DNA of 64,000 bases. Origin: Alistipes sp. GTDB taxonomy: Bacteria > Bacteroidota > Bacteroidia > Bacteroidales > Rikenellaceae. Under the pieces are notes generated by a model that had not been told where the DNA came from, made no database searches, and was given only the letters and a program-made list of their open reading frames with translations. This document shows positions 35,351 through 43,744 of this stretch, piece by piece. How positions within the stretch are numbered: position 1 is the first letter of the stretch; every line of letters begins with the position of its first letter. The stretch covers positions 62,001 to 126,000 of the forward strand of contig JAGBCY010000020.1 in NCBI GenBank assembly GCA_017937765.1, in the 5' to 3' direction. The position numbers and the translations under genes were made by a program.

Positions 35351-36622
35351 ATGCTTACACTAAAGCAATTGCGCGATAACAGAGAGGAGGCTATTCGCCG
35401 ACTCGCTAAGAAGGGCGTGGACGCCGCCCAGATCATTGACCGTATCGAGGAGCTCGACGACCGTCGTAAGGCCTTGCAGGCCGAGCTCGATGGTTGCCTC
35501 GCCGAGCAGAATGCCGCTGCTAAGCAGATTGGTGCACTGATGGGCAAGGGTCTCAAGGAGGAGGCCGAGGCCAAGAAGCAGGAGGTGGCAGCTCTCAAGA
35601 CCCGCTCGACAGAGCTCAAGGAGGAGTCCGACAAGGTGGCAGCAGAGCTCCAGAACGAGATAGTAAAACTCCCCAACTTCCCCGCCGACATCGTCCCCGA
35701 GGGTCGTACCGCTGAGGATAACGTCGTCGTTAAGCTCGTGGAGAACTACACCGAAATTCCGGGTGAGGCGTTGCCACACTGGGAGCTCGCCAAGAAGTAC
35801 GACATCATCGACTTCGACCTCGGCGTGAAGCTCACGGGTGCCGGCTTCCCCGTGTACAAGGGCAAGGGTGCTCGTCTGCAGCGCGCCCTCATAAACTACT
35901 TCCTCGACTGCAACACAAAGGCTGGATATCAGGAGGTTGAGCCTCCCATTATGGTGAACGAGGCCTCAGGCTTCGGCACAGGTCAGCTCCCCGATAAGGA
36001 GGGTCAGATGTACCACGCCACGGCCGACGGCTACTACCTCGTGCCCACGGCCGAGGTGCCCGTGACCAACATCTTCCGCGACGTGATCCTCGAGCAGAGC
36101 GAGCTGCCCGTGAAGATGACGGCATACACGCCGTGCTTCCGTCGCGAGGCGGGATCGTATGGCAAGGATGTTCGCGGCCTGAACCGTCTGCACCAGTTCG
36201 ACAAGGTGGAGATCGTGCAGGTGTCGCACCCCGACAAGTCGTACGAGGCACTCGACGCTATGGTTGCCCACGTCGAGAGCATCGTGGCATCGCTCGGCCT
36301 GCCCTATCGTATCCTGCGTCTCTGTGGTGGCGATATGTCGTTCACATCGGCGTTGACCTACGACTTTGAGGTATATTCTGAGGCACAGAAGCGTTGGTTG
36401 GAGGTGTCGTCGGTATCGAACTTCGAGTCGTTCCAGTCGAACCGTCTGAAGCTCCGCTACCGCGACGACAACCGCAAAACTCAGCTGTGTCACACGCTGA
36501 ATGGCTCGTCTCTTGCACTGCCCCGAATTGTTGCGGCACTGCTCGAAAACAACCAGACGGAGGATGGAATTCGCATTCCCGAAGCATTAATTCCGTACAC
36601 AGGGTTTGATTTTATAAAATAA
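35351..36622 (+). CDS. serS: Seryl-tRNA synthetase
   Basis: Class II aminoacyl-tRNA synthetase charging tRNA-Ser and tRNA-Sec. 423 residues: N-terminal long antiparallel coiled coil (about 1-105, AALKTRSTELKEESDKVAAEL), then the catalytic core with FRREAGSYGKDVRGLNRLHQF (motif 2) and NGSSLALPRIVAALLENNQ (motif 3). Complete and typical. The ferredoxin promoter overlaps its last codons. Confidence 0.97.
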   Translation: MLTLKQLRDNREEAIRRLAKKGVDAAQIIDRIEELDDRRKALQAELDGCLAEQNAAAKQIGALMGKGLKEEAEAKKQEVAALKTRSTELKEESDKVAAELQNEIVKLPNFPADIVPEGRTAEDNVVVKLVENYTEIPGEALPHWELAKKYDIIDFDLGVKLTGAGFPVYKGKGARLQRALINYFLDCNTKAGYQEVEPPIMVNEASGFGTGQLPDKEGQMYHATADGYYLVPTAEVPVTNIFRDVILEQSELPVKMTAYTPCFRREAGSYGKDVRGLNRLHQFDKVEIVQVSHPDKSYEALDAMVAHVESIVASLGLPYRILRLCGGDMSFTSALTYDFEVYSEAQKRWLEVSSVSNFESFQSNRLKLRYRDDNRKTQLCHTLNGSSLALPRIVAALLENNQTEDGIRIPEALIPYTGFDFIK

Positions 36623-36635
36623 TTTGTATATTTGC
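36605..36635 (+). promoter_or_regulatory. Complete promoter for the ferredoxin transcript
   Basis: TTTG (36605-36608), an 18-base spacer and TATATTTGC (36627-36635). It lies over the serS stop codon and points at the tandem repeat array and ferredoxin, predicting a leader of about 260 nucleotides that contains the whole array. Confidence 0.65.
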
Positions 36636-36645
36636 ATTGTCAAAG

Positions 36646-36861
36646 GTGGCAAACTCCCGCCAAGTGGCCAGGCTGAGAGGTGGTTGTGGTGCAAGGCGAC
36701 GGACTGAGGTGGCTGTTGTGGTGCAAGGCGACGGGCTGAGGAGGCTGTTGTGGTGCAAGGCGACGAACAGAGGTGGCTGTTGTGGTGCAAGGCGACGGGC
36801 TGAGGCGGCTGTTGTGGTGCAAGGCGACGAGCGATATTAAGGCGGCGAGGTTTGCTACTTG
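36646..36861. repeat. 32-bp x 5 tandem repeat array with flanking inverted repeats
   Basis: Five head-to-tail 32-base units start at 36679, 36711, 36743, 36775 and 36807, all containing TTGTGGTGCAAGGCGACG. Units 2 and 4 differ only at the last base. The array is flanked by imperfect inverted repeats: GTGGCAAACTCCCGCC at 36646 and, on the other strand, GTAGCAAACCTCGCCGCC ending at 36841. There are no spacers, so it is not CRISPR. ORFs seen in it on both strands are repeat artefacts. Confidence 0.92.
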
Positions 36862-36900
36862 GATAAGAACAGAATAAATCACTCATTAAAACTATAAGTT

Positions 36901-37071
36901 ATGGCTTACAAAATTTCAGATTCTTGCGTTGCATGTGGTACATGTATCGACGAGTGCCCCGTTGAGGCAATTTCAGCAGGTGACATCATGGTTATCGATC
37001 CCGATAAGTGCATCGACTGCGGTACTTGCGCAGGCGTATGTCCTTCAGAGGCTATCGCTCCTGAGGCTTAA
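36901..37071 (+). CDS. 2[4Fe-4S] ferredoxin
   Basis: A 56-residue electron carrier of clostridial type. Two full cluster motifs, C-x2-C-x2-C-x3-CP (CVACGTCIDECP at residues 9-20 and CIDCGTCAGVCP about 37-48), bind two [4Fe-4S] clusters. ATG at 36901 and TAA at 37069. Likely partner of pyruvate:ferredoxin oxidoreductase or Rnf-type enzymes, none of which are nearby. It has its own promoter and terminator and an unusual repeat-containing leader. Confidence 0.96.
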   Translation: MAYKISDSCVACGTCIDECPVEAISAGDIMVIDPDKCIDCGTCAGVCPSEAIAPEA

Positions 37072-37089
37072 TCGATAGGCAAGATAAGA

Positions 37090-37127
37090 ACAGCCCGTCC
37101 GACCAACGTCAGACGGGCTGTTTTTTT
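37090..37127 (+). terminator. Intrinsic terminator of the ferredoxin gene
   Basis: Ten-base-pair stem (ACAGCCCGTC with GACGGGCTGT) followed by seven T residues. Confidence 0.93.
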
Positions 37128-37196
37128 ATCTGCGGACTTGCGCGTAGCACTCAATAATCTTTCCACACCGCGCTAAAATATCTGCGGACTTGCGCG
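37127..37196. repeat. 18-bp direct repeat pair
   Basis: TATCTGCGGACTTGCGCG occurs exactly at 37127-37144 and 37179-37196, 52 bases apart, between the ferredoxin terminator and the end of the leftward barrel gene. Confidence 0.8.
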
Positions 37197-37233
37197 CTAT
37201 GCGTTGTGCTTCGGAGCCTCGCACGCCACACGA

Positions 37234-37899
37234 CTAAAACGTTGCGCCGAGCTCGACATAGAAAGCGTTGTTGCCCGCCTTAAACATCGTAACACCCTCG
37301 GCATCAATCCACTCGAGATTCTGTGACGCAAGGCCGAGACCGAGGTTGAAGTTGGCGATATTAAGGCCTGCGCCGAACTTCATCAACAGACCACCGCGTA
37401 GCTTGCCGTAGCCCTCCTCGGAGAAGTTAGAGGTGGCAACAACGTGGCCACCGATGCTCACCGAGATATATGGCTCGACGATCGAGCGCGTGGGGATATA
37501 ACCGCGCACATTACCATAGATGGGGATGCTCACCGAGCCCCACGTTTCGGGCGCACCCTTGTGTGAGAGGTCGGTTGCGAGCGACACCAGACGACACTCA
37601 CCGTAGGCATACTGCACGCCCGTACCCACGCCCGCAAAGAGGAAGTCGCCGAGGCGCACACCACCCAAGAGCTCGAGGTAGGGACGCGACAGGTTGGTCT
37701 TAACCTTCTCGTGGTTCTGGATCTTGGTCTTTAGTTTGCCGCCGGTGATAAATCCGACGTTCACTTCGAACTGAGGCTTGACGTCCGTCTGGACGCGGTC
37801 ACGACCATAGAGCTCTTCGTCGTAGCCACCGGCAGGACCCGAGACAAAGGTCGGGATAGCCATCACAAGGGCGAGTAAAAGGATAAGTGTTCTTCTCAT
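37234..37899 (-). CDS. Small outer-membrane beta-barrel protein
   Basis: 221 residues with a signal peptide (MRRTLILLLALVMAIPTFVSG) and a mature part of alternating-hydrophobic strands such as LELLGGVRLGDFLFAGVGTGVQYAYG, ending in YVELGATF with the terminal phenylalanine of outer-membrane barrels. It resembles OmpW/OprF-size 8-strand porin-like families common in Bacteroidales. No function can be assigned. A complete promoter lies upstream. Confidence 0.8.
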   Translation of the reverse strand: MRRTLILLLALVMAIPTFVSGPAGGYDEELYGRDRVQTDVKPQFEVNVGFITGGKLKTKIQNHEKVKTNLSRPYLELLGGVRLGDFLFAGVGTGVQYAYGECRLVSLATDLSHKGAPETWGSVSIPIYGNVRGYIPTRSIVEPYISVSIGGHVVATSNFSEEGYGKLRGGLLMKFGAGLNIANFNLGLGLASQNLEWIDAEGVTMFKAGNNAFYVELGATF

Positions 37900-37962
37900 A
37901 GTTTGCTCACTTCTTAATCAACATCATCGGCAACACATTCGAGGCGTTGCACGAATCAGGGT

Positions 37963-37994
37963 GTAAAGATAAGAAAAATTCCATAAATGACAAA
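37963..37994 (-). promoter_or_regulatory. Promoter for the small barrel gene
   Basis: On the leftward strand TTTG (37994-37991), 19-base spacer, then TATCTTTAC (37971-37963), one base off the TAnnTTTGY consensus. Confidence 0.6.
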
Positions 37995-38028
37995 TTTTTG
38001 CTGCTGTCGTGTTTTAGCGGCCTGCGTT

Positions 38029-38061
38029 TTTGCTAAAAGAGAAAATAAGAGTTAAATTTGT
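38029..38061 (+). promoter_or_regulatory. Promoter for the lipoprotein-pullulanase region
   Basis: TTTG (38029-38032), 20-base spacer, TAAATTTGT (38053-38061): a full consensus promoter. The predicted start near 38068 favours translation from the ATG at 38118, not that at 38085. Confidence 0.7.
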
Positions 38062-38117
38062 GCGAATAATATTATTATGAAACATTGATGCCGAAATTAA
38101 CTAAACGCTATACAATT

Positions 38118-39041
38118 ATGAGACTACACACTCTTATCGCTCGTGCTACCGCCGTGGTGGCAGCCATAGCAACAATCGCCTGCTCGTCGAACGAGCCAGC
38201 AGAGGACAATGGTAAGATCCCTGAACAGCCAAACGTAGAAACACGCATAATATCAAAAATAATTGTAACCGACGAGGCAAACAGTTGGTGGTATTCATTT
38301 ACGTTGGACTACGACGAAGAAGGTCGTTTTAGGAGTATCACTCAGGCTGATGATTACAGCTATACTGTGACAGATATGGAGTATACCGACAACACCATAG
38401 AGCTAACAACTCATAACAGCTTAAATCATACCGAACAAAAAAGTTGGAGACTAAACGATTGGGGCTACGTCACATTCATCACACACTCGTGGTATACTGA
38501 GGATTACGATGATGCTGGCGAACTTAAACAGAGTTACGAGTACGACGATAACGGCTACATAAAGGTGTCTACAACCAATACAGTTAAGACCTATTATGGA
38601 AACCACTATGACGAAGTAAACAATATAACTTACACCTGGAGCAATGGCAATATAGTAGGCAGTAGGTATACTACAATATCGAATGGAGTGACTACCAATA
38701 ACGTGTGGAACACAACATACGCCTATAACGACAAGCCGATGAATGTTGTCAACCTCGACATCAATGCCATAGTTGAGTGCTCGAACTACGATATCCAGAT
38801 TTGGAATTCCCCCAGATACGGCTTAGACGTAGCAAATGGACTATTTGGTAAAACCAATAGCAACTTTATCACCAAGACTACGAGCGAAGCAGTGTATGGA
38901 TTTAGATACGATGTCGAATATGAGTGGACCTACGATGAGGAAGGATATCCTACCAGTTGCAAGGTTGAATATTCCTCGGAAGATACATCGGGAGAAGAGT
39001 CCGAAGAAACGTACCTCTACAAGTTTGAATATCTCGATTAA
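38118..39041 (+). CDS. Lipoprotein with YD-like beta repeats (DUF4595-like)
   Basis: About 307 residues from the ATG at 38118; an in-frame ATG at 38085 would add 11 unlikely residues. Signal sequence and lipobox TIAC give cysteine 22. The mature part has repeated strands such as YDEEGRFRSI, YDDNGYIKVS, YTWSNGNIVGS and WTYDEEGYPTSCKVEY, as in DUF4595 and RHS/YD-type beta proteins. Codon use is clearly more AT-rich than the neighbours, suggesting a different history. The N-terminal leader is nearly identical at DNA level to that of the pullulanase gene next door. Confidence 0.78.
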   Translation: MRLHTLIARATAVVAAIATIACSSNEPAEDNGKIPEQPNVETRIISKIIVTDEANSWWYSFTLDYDEEGRFRSITQADDYSYTVTDMEYTDNTIELTTHNSLNHTEQKSWRLNDWGYVTFITHSWYTEDYDDAGELKQSYEYDDNGYIKVSTTNTVKTYYGNHYDEVNNITYTWSNGNIVGSRYTTISNGVTTNNVWNTTYAYNDKPMNVVNLDINAIVECSNYDIQIWNSPRYGLDVANGLFGKTNSNFITKTTSEAVYGFRYDVEYEWTYDEEGYPTSCKVEYSSEDTSGEESEETYLYKFEYLD

Positions 39042-39206
39042 CGCAGAAGTATAAATGGATTCTAATACACGTGATAGAGAGATATTATAAATGGATAAAT
39101 ATAAACACCATACGATTATGAGACTCAATAGTTTTATTCAGCAAGGTATAGCACTCGTGGCAGCCATAGTAACAATCGCCTGCTCGTCGAACGAGCCAGC
39201 CGAGGA
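38157..39206 (+). repeat. 50-bp near-identical leader segments in two adjacent lipoprotein genes
   Basis: Bases 38157-38206 and 39157-39206 agree at 48 of 50 positions, encoding the end of the signal peptide, the lipobox and CSSNEPAE. The two copies are exactly 1000 bases apart. The genes are otherwise unrelated. Confidence 0.9.
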
Positions 39207-41091
39207 GAGCGACACGATCCCCACAACACCCATTAACGAGATGGCGTATACGCCCGAGGCGACGACGTTCGAGCTATGGGCCCCGACGGCCGAGGCGGTC
39301 GCCGTGCGTCTCTACGAGGGTGACACCCTCGCCGAGGAGGTGGCTATGACCGTAGCCGAAGATGGACTCTGGAGGGCGCAAGTGAAGGGTGATAAGCGCG
39401 GTATGTACTACGCCTTTCAGGTGACAATCGACGGCAAACCGCTGAAGGAGACTGCCGGAATCTTCGCCCGCGCACTCGACGTAAACGGCAATCGCGGTGC
39501 TGTCATCGACCTCGAGCGCACCAACCCCGAGGGCTGGGAGTCGGACCGTGCACCCGAGATACCAGCCTCAGAGATAGTGATTTACGAGATGCACTACCGC
39601 GATATGACGGCACACGCCTCGGCAGGCGTGAAGCATCCGGGTAAGTATCTCGGTATGGCCGAGCGCGGCACACGCTCCGAGGAGGGACTGGCGACGGGCC
39701 TCGACCACCTCGTGGAGATGGGCGTAACGCACGTGCACCTGCTCCCCACGGCCGACTTCGGCTCGATAGACGAGTCGCGACCTACCGACCAGTATAACTG
39801 GGGATACGAGCCCAAGAACTACAACGCCCCCGAGGGTACCTACTCTACCAACGCAGCGGACCCCGAGGCGCGCATCCGCGAGCTTAAGACCCTCGTCAAG
39901 GCGATGCACGACGCCGGCCTTGCCGTGGTGCTCGACGTGGTGTACAACCACACGACCGTAGCCGAGAACTGCGGCTTCGAGCTTACGGTGCCCGGCTACT
40001 TCTATCGTATGCGCGAGGATGGCACGTTTGCCGATGGCTCGGGCTGTGGCAACGAGACGGCCAGCGAGAAGCCGATGATGCGTAAGTATATGGTCGAGTC
40101 GCTCGAGTACTGGGTCAAGGAGTACCACATTGACGGCTTCCGCTTCGACCTGATGGCCATCCACGACATCGAGACTATGAAGCTCATACGCTCGCGCCTC
40201 GAGGCCCTCAACCCCGACATCTTGCTCTATGGCGAGGGATGGGCGGCAGCGGCTCCGCTCTACGACGAGTCGAAGCTCGCATTCAAGCGTTACACCTACC
40301 AGATGCCCGGCATCGCGGCATTCTCGGACGACATACGCAACGCACTACGTGGCACGCTCGACCTCTCGCAGGGTGGCTTCATCCACGGCGTCGAGGGTAA
40401 CAAGGAGGCTCTGAAGTTCGGCATCGTGGGTGGCGTTGAGCACCCTGAGGTAGAGCACACGGAGGCAGCTTGGTGCGCAGCTCCCACACAACATATCAGC
40501 TACGTGACGTGCCACGACGACCACAACCTCCGCGACCGTTTGGAGCACCTCTCGCCCGAGGCATCGGAGGAGGAGCGTCTGAAGATGGCGAAGCTCGCCC
40601 ACCTCGGCGTATTCACGTCACAGGGCATACCCTTCATCTTCTGTGGCGAGGAGATGTATCGCACGAAGCTCGGCGAGAAGAACACCTACAATATGCCCGA
40701 CAAGTACAACGCCATAGACTGGTCGCTGAAGCACACCTATGGCGACCTTGTGGAGTACGTAAAGGGTCTTATCGCGCTGCGTAAGGCACACCCCGCATTC
40801 TCGCTCGGCACGGCCGAGGATGTACGCAACCACCTGTCGTTCATCGACATAGACAACGAGGCAGCTGTGGGCTTCCTGCTCCACGACCTCGAGGGTATCG
40901 ACACGGCGAAGAACATCGTGGTGCTTATGAACGGCTCGCGCGACTACGTGGAGTTTGACATCCCGGCCGGTTCGTACAAGTGGATTGCCGATGGCGAGAG
41001 CATCATCCCACGCGGCATTGGTCGCTACGATGCGGTTGATGGCAAGATTGCCGTGGCACCCATCTCGGGCGTGATACTTATGCAGGATTAA
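39118..41091 (+). CDS. pulA: Type I pullulanase, surface or periplasmic lipoprotein
   Basis: Debranching GH13 enzyme cutting alpha-1,6 links in pullulan, glycogen and starch products. From the ATG at 39118 (an upstream in-frame ATG at 39091 is less likely) it has a lipobox TIAC, cysteine 22. An N-terminal CBM48-like domain (FELWAPTAEAVAVRLYE) precedes the (beta/alpha)8 domain with the type I hallmark YNWGYEP, DVVYNHT, nucleophile D344 in GFRFDLM, acid/base E373 in LYGEGW and CHDDHNL. Not in a sus-type locus; probably feeds general glucan use. Confidence 0.94.
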   Translation: MRLNSFIQQGIALVAAIVTIACSSNEPAEESDTIPTTPINEMAYTPEATTFELWAPTAEAVAVRLYEGDTLAEEVAMTVAEDGLWRAQVKGDKRGMYYAFQVTIDGKPLKETAGIFARALDVNGNRGAVIDLERTNPEGWESDRAPEIPASEIVIYEMHYRDMTAHASAGVKHPGKYLGMAERGTRSEEGLATGLDHLVEMGVTHVHLLPTADFGSIDESRPTDQYNWGYEPKNYNAPEGTYSTNAADPEARIRELKTLVKAMHDAGLAVVLDVVYNHTTVAENCGFELTVPGYFYRMREDGTFADGSGCGNETASEKPMMRKYMVESLEYWVKEYHIDGFRFDLMAIHDIETMKLIRSRLEALNPDILLYGEGWAAAAPLYDESKLAFKRYTYQMPGIAAFSDDIRNALRGTLDLSQGGFIHGVEGNKEALKFGIVGGVEHPEVEHTEAAWCAAPTQHISYVTCHDDHNLRDRLEHLSPEASEEERLKMAKLAHLGVFTSQGIPFIFCGEEMYRTKLGEKNTYNMPDKYNAIDWSLKHTYGDLVEYVKGLIALRKAHPAFSLGTAEDVRNHLSFIDIDNEAAVGFLLHDLEGIDTAKNIVVLMNGSRDYVEFDIPAGSYKWIADGESIIPRGIGRYDAVDGKIAVAPISGVILMQD

Positions 41092-41169
41092 CACTCTGAT
41101 ATACAATACGTTTCAGTATTAATAATATACCGAGCGATCCCAACACAAGCCATTAGCGCATCTTAAGGA

Positions 41170-42411
41170 GTGAGAGTAGAGTTTGACATAGCACGACGAC
41201 TGTCGAGTCGACGCGAGGGAGCCAAAGCCGGCGTTATGGAGCGCGTGGCCACCATAGCCACGGCCGTGAGCACCGCCGTCATCATCATCACACTCTCGGT
41301 GGTCGTGGGCTTCAAGCACGACCTGCGCGAGCTACTCTCGGGCGCGGGGGCCGACATAACGGTGACAGCACCACAGAGCGGCGGCGTGGTATCGGGCGTA
41401 GGCATCGAGCGTAGGGCCGAGGTCGAGGCACTCCTCGGCAGTGGCGACATCGCCCACTTCTCGCCCTACACGGCTAAGGAGGGTGTGCTCAAGAGCGACG
41501 ACAACATCTGTGGCGTGCTGCTCAAGGGCGTCGATACGCTCTACCGCACGGCGTTCTACGACGCACGCATCAAGGAGGGCAGCTTCCCGCGCATAGGCCT
41601 CAAGCCGCGAAGCAAGGATATACTCATCTCGCGGAGCGTGGCACGCAAGATGGATGCCACGGTGGGCGACCGCATAGAGATGGTCTTTGTCGACGGGCGA
41701 GGCGCGGTGCTCCGCGACCAGTTTGCCATTTGCGGCATATATCACACGGGGGTGGATGTCATCGACAACGGCTTCGTACTCACCGATATGCGCAACGTGG
41801 CACGCCTATACGATGGCGATAACGACATCGTCACGGGCTACGAACTATGGCTCGCCGACGGCGTAGATGGGTGGATGGTGGCCGACAGGCTGAACAACGC
41901 CTTCTACGATATGTACCTCGACATAGGCTTTGAGGCTGAGGCATTTACCGAGGAGCAGATATTTCCCGACATATTCGGCTGGTTGGAGACGCACAACGTC
42001 ACGGCCTTAGCCGTGGTGGTGATTATGATTGTGGTGGCGTTGCTCAATATGACCACGTCGCTTCTGATCATCGTCCTCGAGCGCGAGCGTATGATTGGCG
42101 AGCTCAGAGCTATGGGTATGCGGCGCGGCGCGGTGGTGAGGATCTTCCTCTTCAGGGCACTATTCATCCTCGGACGAGGTGTCGCGTGGGGGTCGATTGT
42201 GGGAATAGGACTCGTTGTCGTGCAACACGTGTGGGCCGTGGTGCCACTGCCCTCGGAGGGGTATCTGCTCGAGGCGGTACCGGCGGCATTGTGCTGGGGA
42301 TGGTGGTGTGTGGCGATTGTGGGCGTAGTGGCTATGACGACGCTCGTGATGCTGCTGCCCGCGACATTCTCGGCAAAGATATCGCCCGCCAAGATTATGA
42401 GATATGAATAA
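41170..42411 (+). CDS. LolC/E-like ABC transporter permease
   Basis: 413-residue FtsX-family permease. One N-terminal membrane segment (about 30-52), a large periplasmic MacB-type domain (about 55-270) and three C-terminal segments, as in LolC/LolE, which release lipoproteins from the inner membrane. The start must be the GTG at 41170 or later because an in-frame TAA lies at 41164; the AAGGAG just upstream abuts the GTG. RVEFDIARRL matches the family's N-terminus. No ATPase gene is adjacent. It precedes the menaquinone methyltransferase by 14 bases. Confidence 0.85.
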   Translation: MRVEFDIARRLSSRREGAKAGVMERVATIATAVSTAVIIITLSVVVGFKHDLRELLSGAGADITVTAPQSGGVVSGVGIERRAEVEALLGSGDIAHFSPYTAKEGVLKSDDNICGVLLKGVDTLYRTAFYDARIKEGSFPRIGLKPRSKDILISRSVARKMDATVGDRIEMVFVDGRGAVLRDQFAICGIYHTGVDVIDNGFVLTDMRNVARLYDGDNDIVTGYELWLADGVDGWMVADRLNNAFYDMYLDIGFEAEAFTEEQIFPDIFGWLETHNVTALAVVVIMIVVALLNMTTSLLIIVLERERMIGELRAMGMRRGAVVRIFLFRALFILGRGVAWGSIVGIGLVVVQHVWAVVPLPSEGYLLEAVPAALCWGWWCVAIVGVVAMTTLVMLLPATFSAKISPAKIMRYE

Positions 42412-42425
42412 GATTTGATTTAGAT

Positions 42426-43145
42426 ATGAAACCGTACAACGAGAGTCAGACAAAGAAGGAGCAGGTGGAGGAGATGTTCGATAACATCGCCCCGACGTAC
42501 GACAAGCTAAACCATATAATGTCGCTAAACATCGACCGCATCTGGCGCAGACGCGTGATGCGCATCGTGCGACGCGCTAAGGCTCACAAGATTATGGACG
42601 TGGCGACGGGCACGGGCGACCTGGCCATAGCGATGGCAAAGAGGGTCGACCGCACACAGATTCTCGGCATCGACCTCTCGGAGGAGATGCTTGCCGTGGC
42701 ACGACAAAAGATCCTGAAGCAGGGACTCGAGGAGCGAATAATGATAGAGAAGGGCGACGCCGAGAACCTCGATATGGTTGCGACCGACTCGATAGATGCC
42801 GCCACGGTGGCCTTCGGCGTGCGTAACTTCGAGAATATGGAGCGCGGTCTCAGCGAGATACGCCGCACGCTTAAGCCCGGCGGTAAGCTCGTCGTGCTGG
42901 AGTTCTCGATGCCTAAGAACCGCTTGATACGCTGGATATATTCGCAGTATGCCCACCGTCTGCTGCCACGCATCGGTGCCGCCGTATCGAAGGATAGGCA
43001 GGCATACACCTACCTGCCCGACTCGGTGGAGGAGTTTCCCTCGCCCGAGCGTTTCTGCGAGATACTTCAGGGCGTGGGCTTTAGCAACGTGAAGCGTCGC
43101 TCGCAGAGCTTCGGCATCGCGTACATCTACGAGGCAACGAAGTAA
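42426..43145 (+). CDS. ubiE: Demethylmenaquinone methyltransferase
   Basis: SAM-dependent C-methyltransferase making menaquinone from demethylmenaquinone, cytosolic at the membrane face. 239 residues; MDVATGTGDLAIAMA is the SAM motif at about residues 57-71, DLSEEMLAVAR follows, and FGVRNFENMERGLSEIRRTL plus KPGGKLVVLEFS are the UbiE/MenG signatures. The organism presumably uses menaquinone only, so the MenG role applies. Confidence 0.95.
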   Translation: MKPYNESQTKKEQVEEMFDNIAPTYDKLNHIMSLNIDRIWRRRVMRIVRRAKAHKIMDVATGTGDLAIAMAKRVDRTQILGIDLSEEMLAVARQKILKQGLEERIMIEKGDAENLDMVATDSIDAATVAFGVRNFENMERGLSEIRRTLKPGGKLVVLEFSMPKNRLIRWIYSQYAHRLLPRIGAAVSKDRQAYTYLPDSVEEFPSPERFCEILQGVGFSNVKRRSQSFGIAYIYEATK

Positions 43146-43156
43146 CGGCCGAGGCT

Positions 43157-43672
43157 ATGTCGCGACTGCTACCCATAATGCTGCTTCTCGGCGTGCTTCT
43201 CGGCGCATCGCCCCTCTCGGCACAATGCCCGGAGGAGGCACGCGAGCTACGCATCGAGGGCATCACACGCATAACACACCTCTCGACAACGGGGGCGAAC
43301 CTCTACGTGGAGGTGGACAACACCACACGCCGACGCTTGGTAGTGAAGAGCTGCGAGGTAGAGATCGCTGTGAGCGGAGTTCGCAAGGTGACGCTATCGC
43401 TACGCGACCGAGTGGTAGTACCTAAGTGTCACAGCGCGGAGCTGCTCCTGCCGCTGAGGTTTCGGAGTGCGGGCACGCTGAGCACCGCGGCGATACTTCG
43501 GCGCATAGCTGCGGGCGACTATGCCGACATAACCGTCACGTACCATCTGCGTGGCGGCACGTGGCTCCTCAGGCGCACTTTTTCGGGCGAGGACATTGCC
43601 ATATCGGAAATTTTCGATAACTTCGCTCTCTCGAAGCGTCTCATCACCGAGGCCGCCGCGCTCGTGGAGTAA
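43157..43672 (+). CDS. Exported protein of unknown function
   Basis: 171 residues starting with a signal peptide (LLPIMLLLGVLLGASPLSAQ). The mature part alternates beta strands (ITRITHLSTTGANLYVEVDN, VVKSCEVEIAVSG, YADITVTYHLRGG) in a pattern like LEA14/immunoglobulin-type sandwiches. No family recognised. It follows ubiE by 11 bases and may be co-transcribed. Confidence 0.7.
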   Translation: MSRLLPIMLLLGVLLGASPLSAQCPEEARELRIEGITRITHLSTTGANLYVEVDNTTRRRLVVKSCEVEIAVSGVRKVTLSLRDRVVVPKCHSAELLLPLRFRSAGTLSTAAILRRIAAGDYADITVTYHLRGGTWLLRRTFSGEDIAISEIFDNFALSKRLITEAAALVE

Positions 43673-43744
43673 CGGCAGGGTGGCAATATTTAGGCGGGGC
43701 GGACGTTAGCCCAAAAGTATAAAACGGATAAAACTGAAGGATAT

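Noticed and set aside
36679..36838. Possible CRISPR array
   Set aside because: The 32-base units are directly abutting with no unique spacers, and no cas genes are in the window.
36587..36886. ORFs of 67-99 codons in the ferredoxin leader, on both strands
   Set aside because: They are translations of the 32-bp tandem repeat in several frames with no start signals or conserved product.
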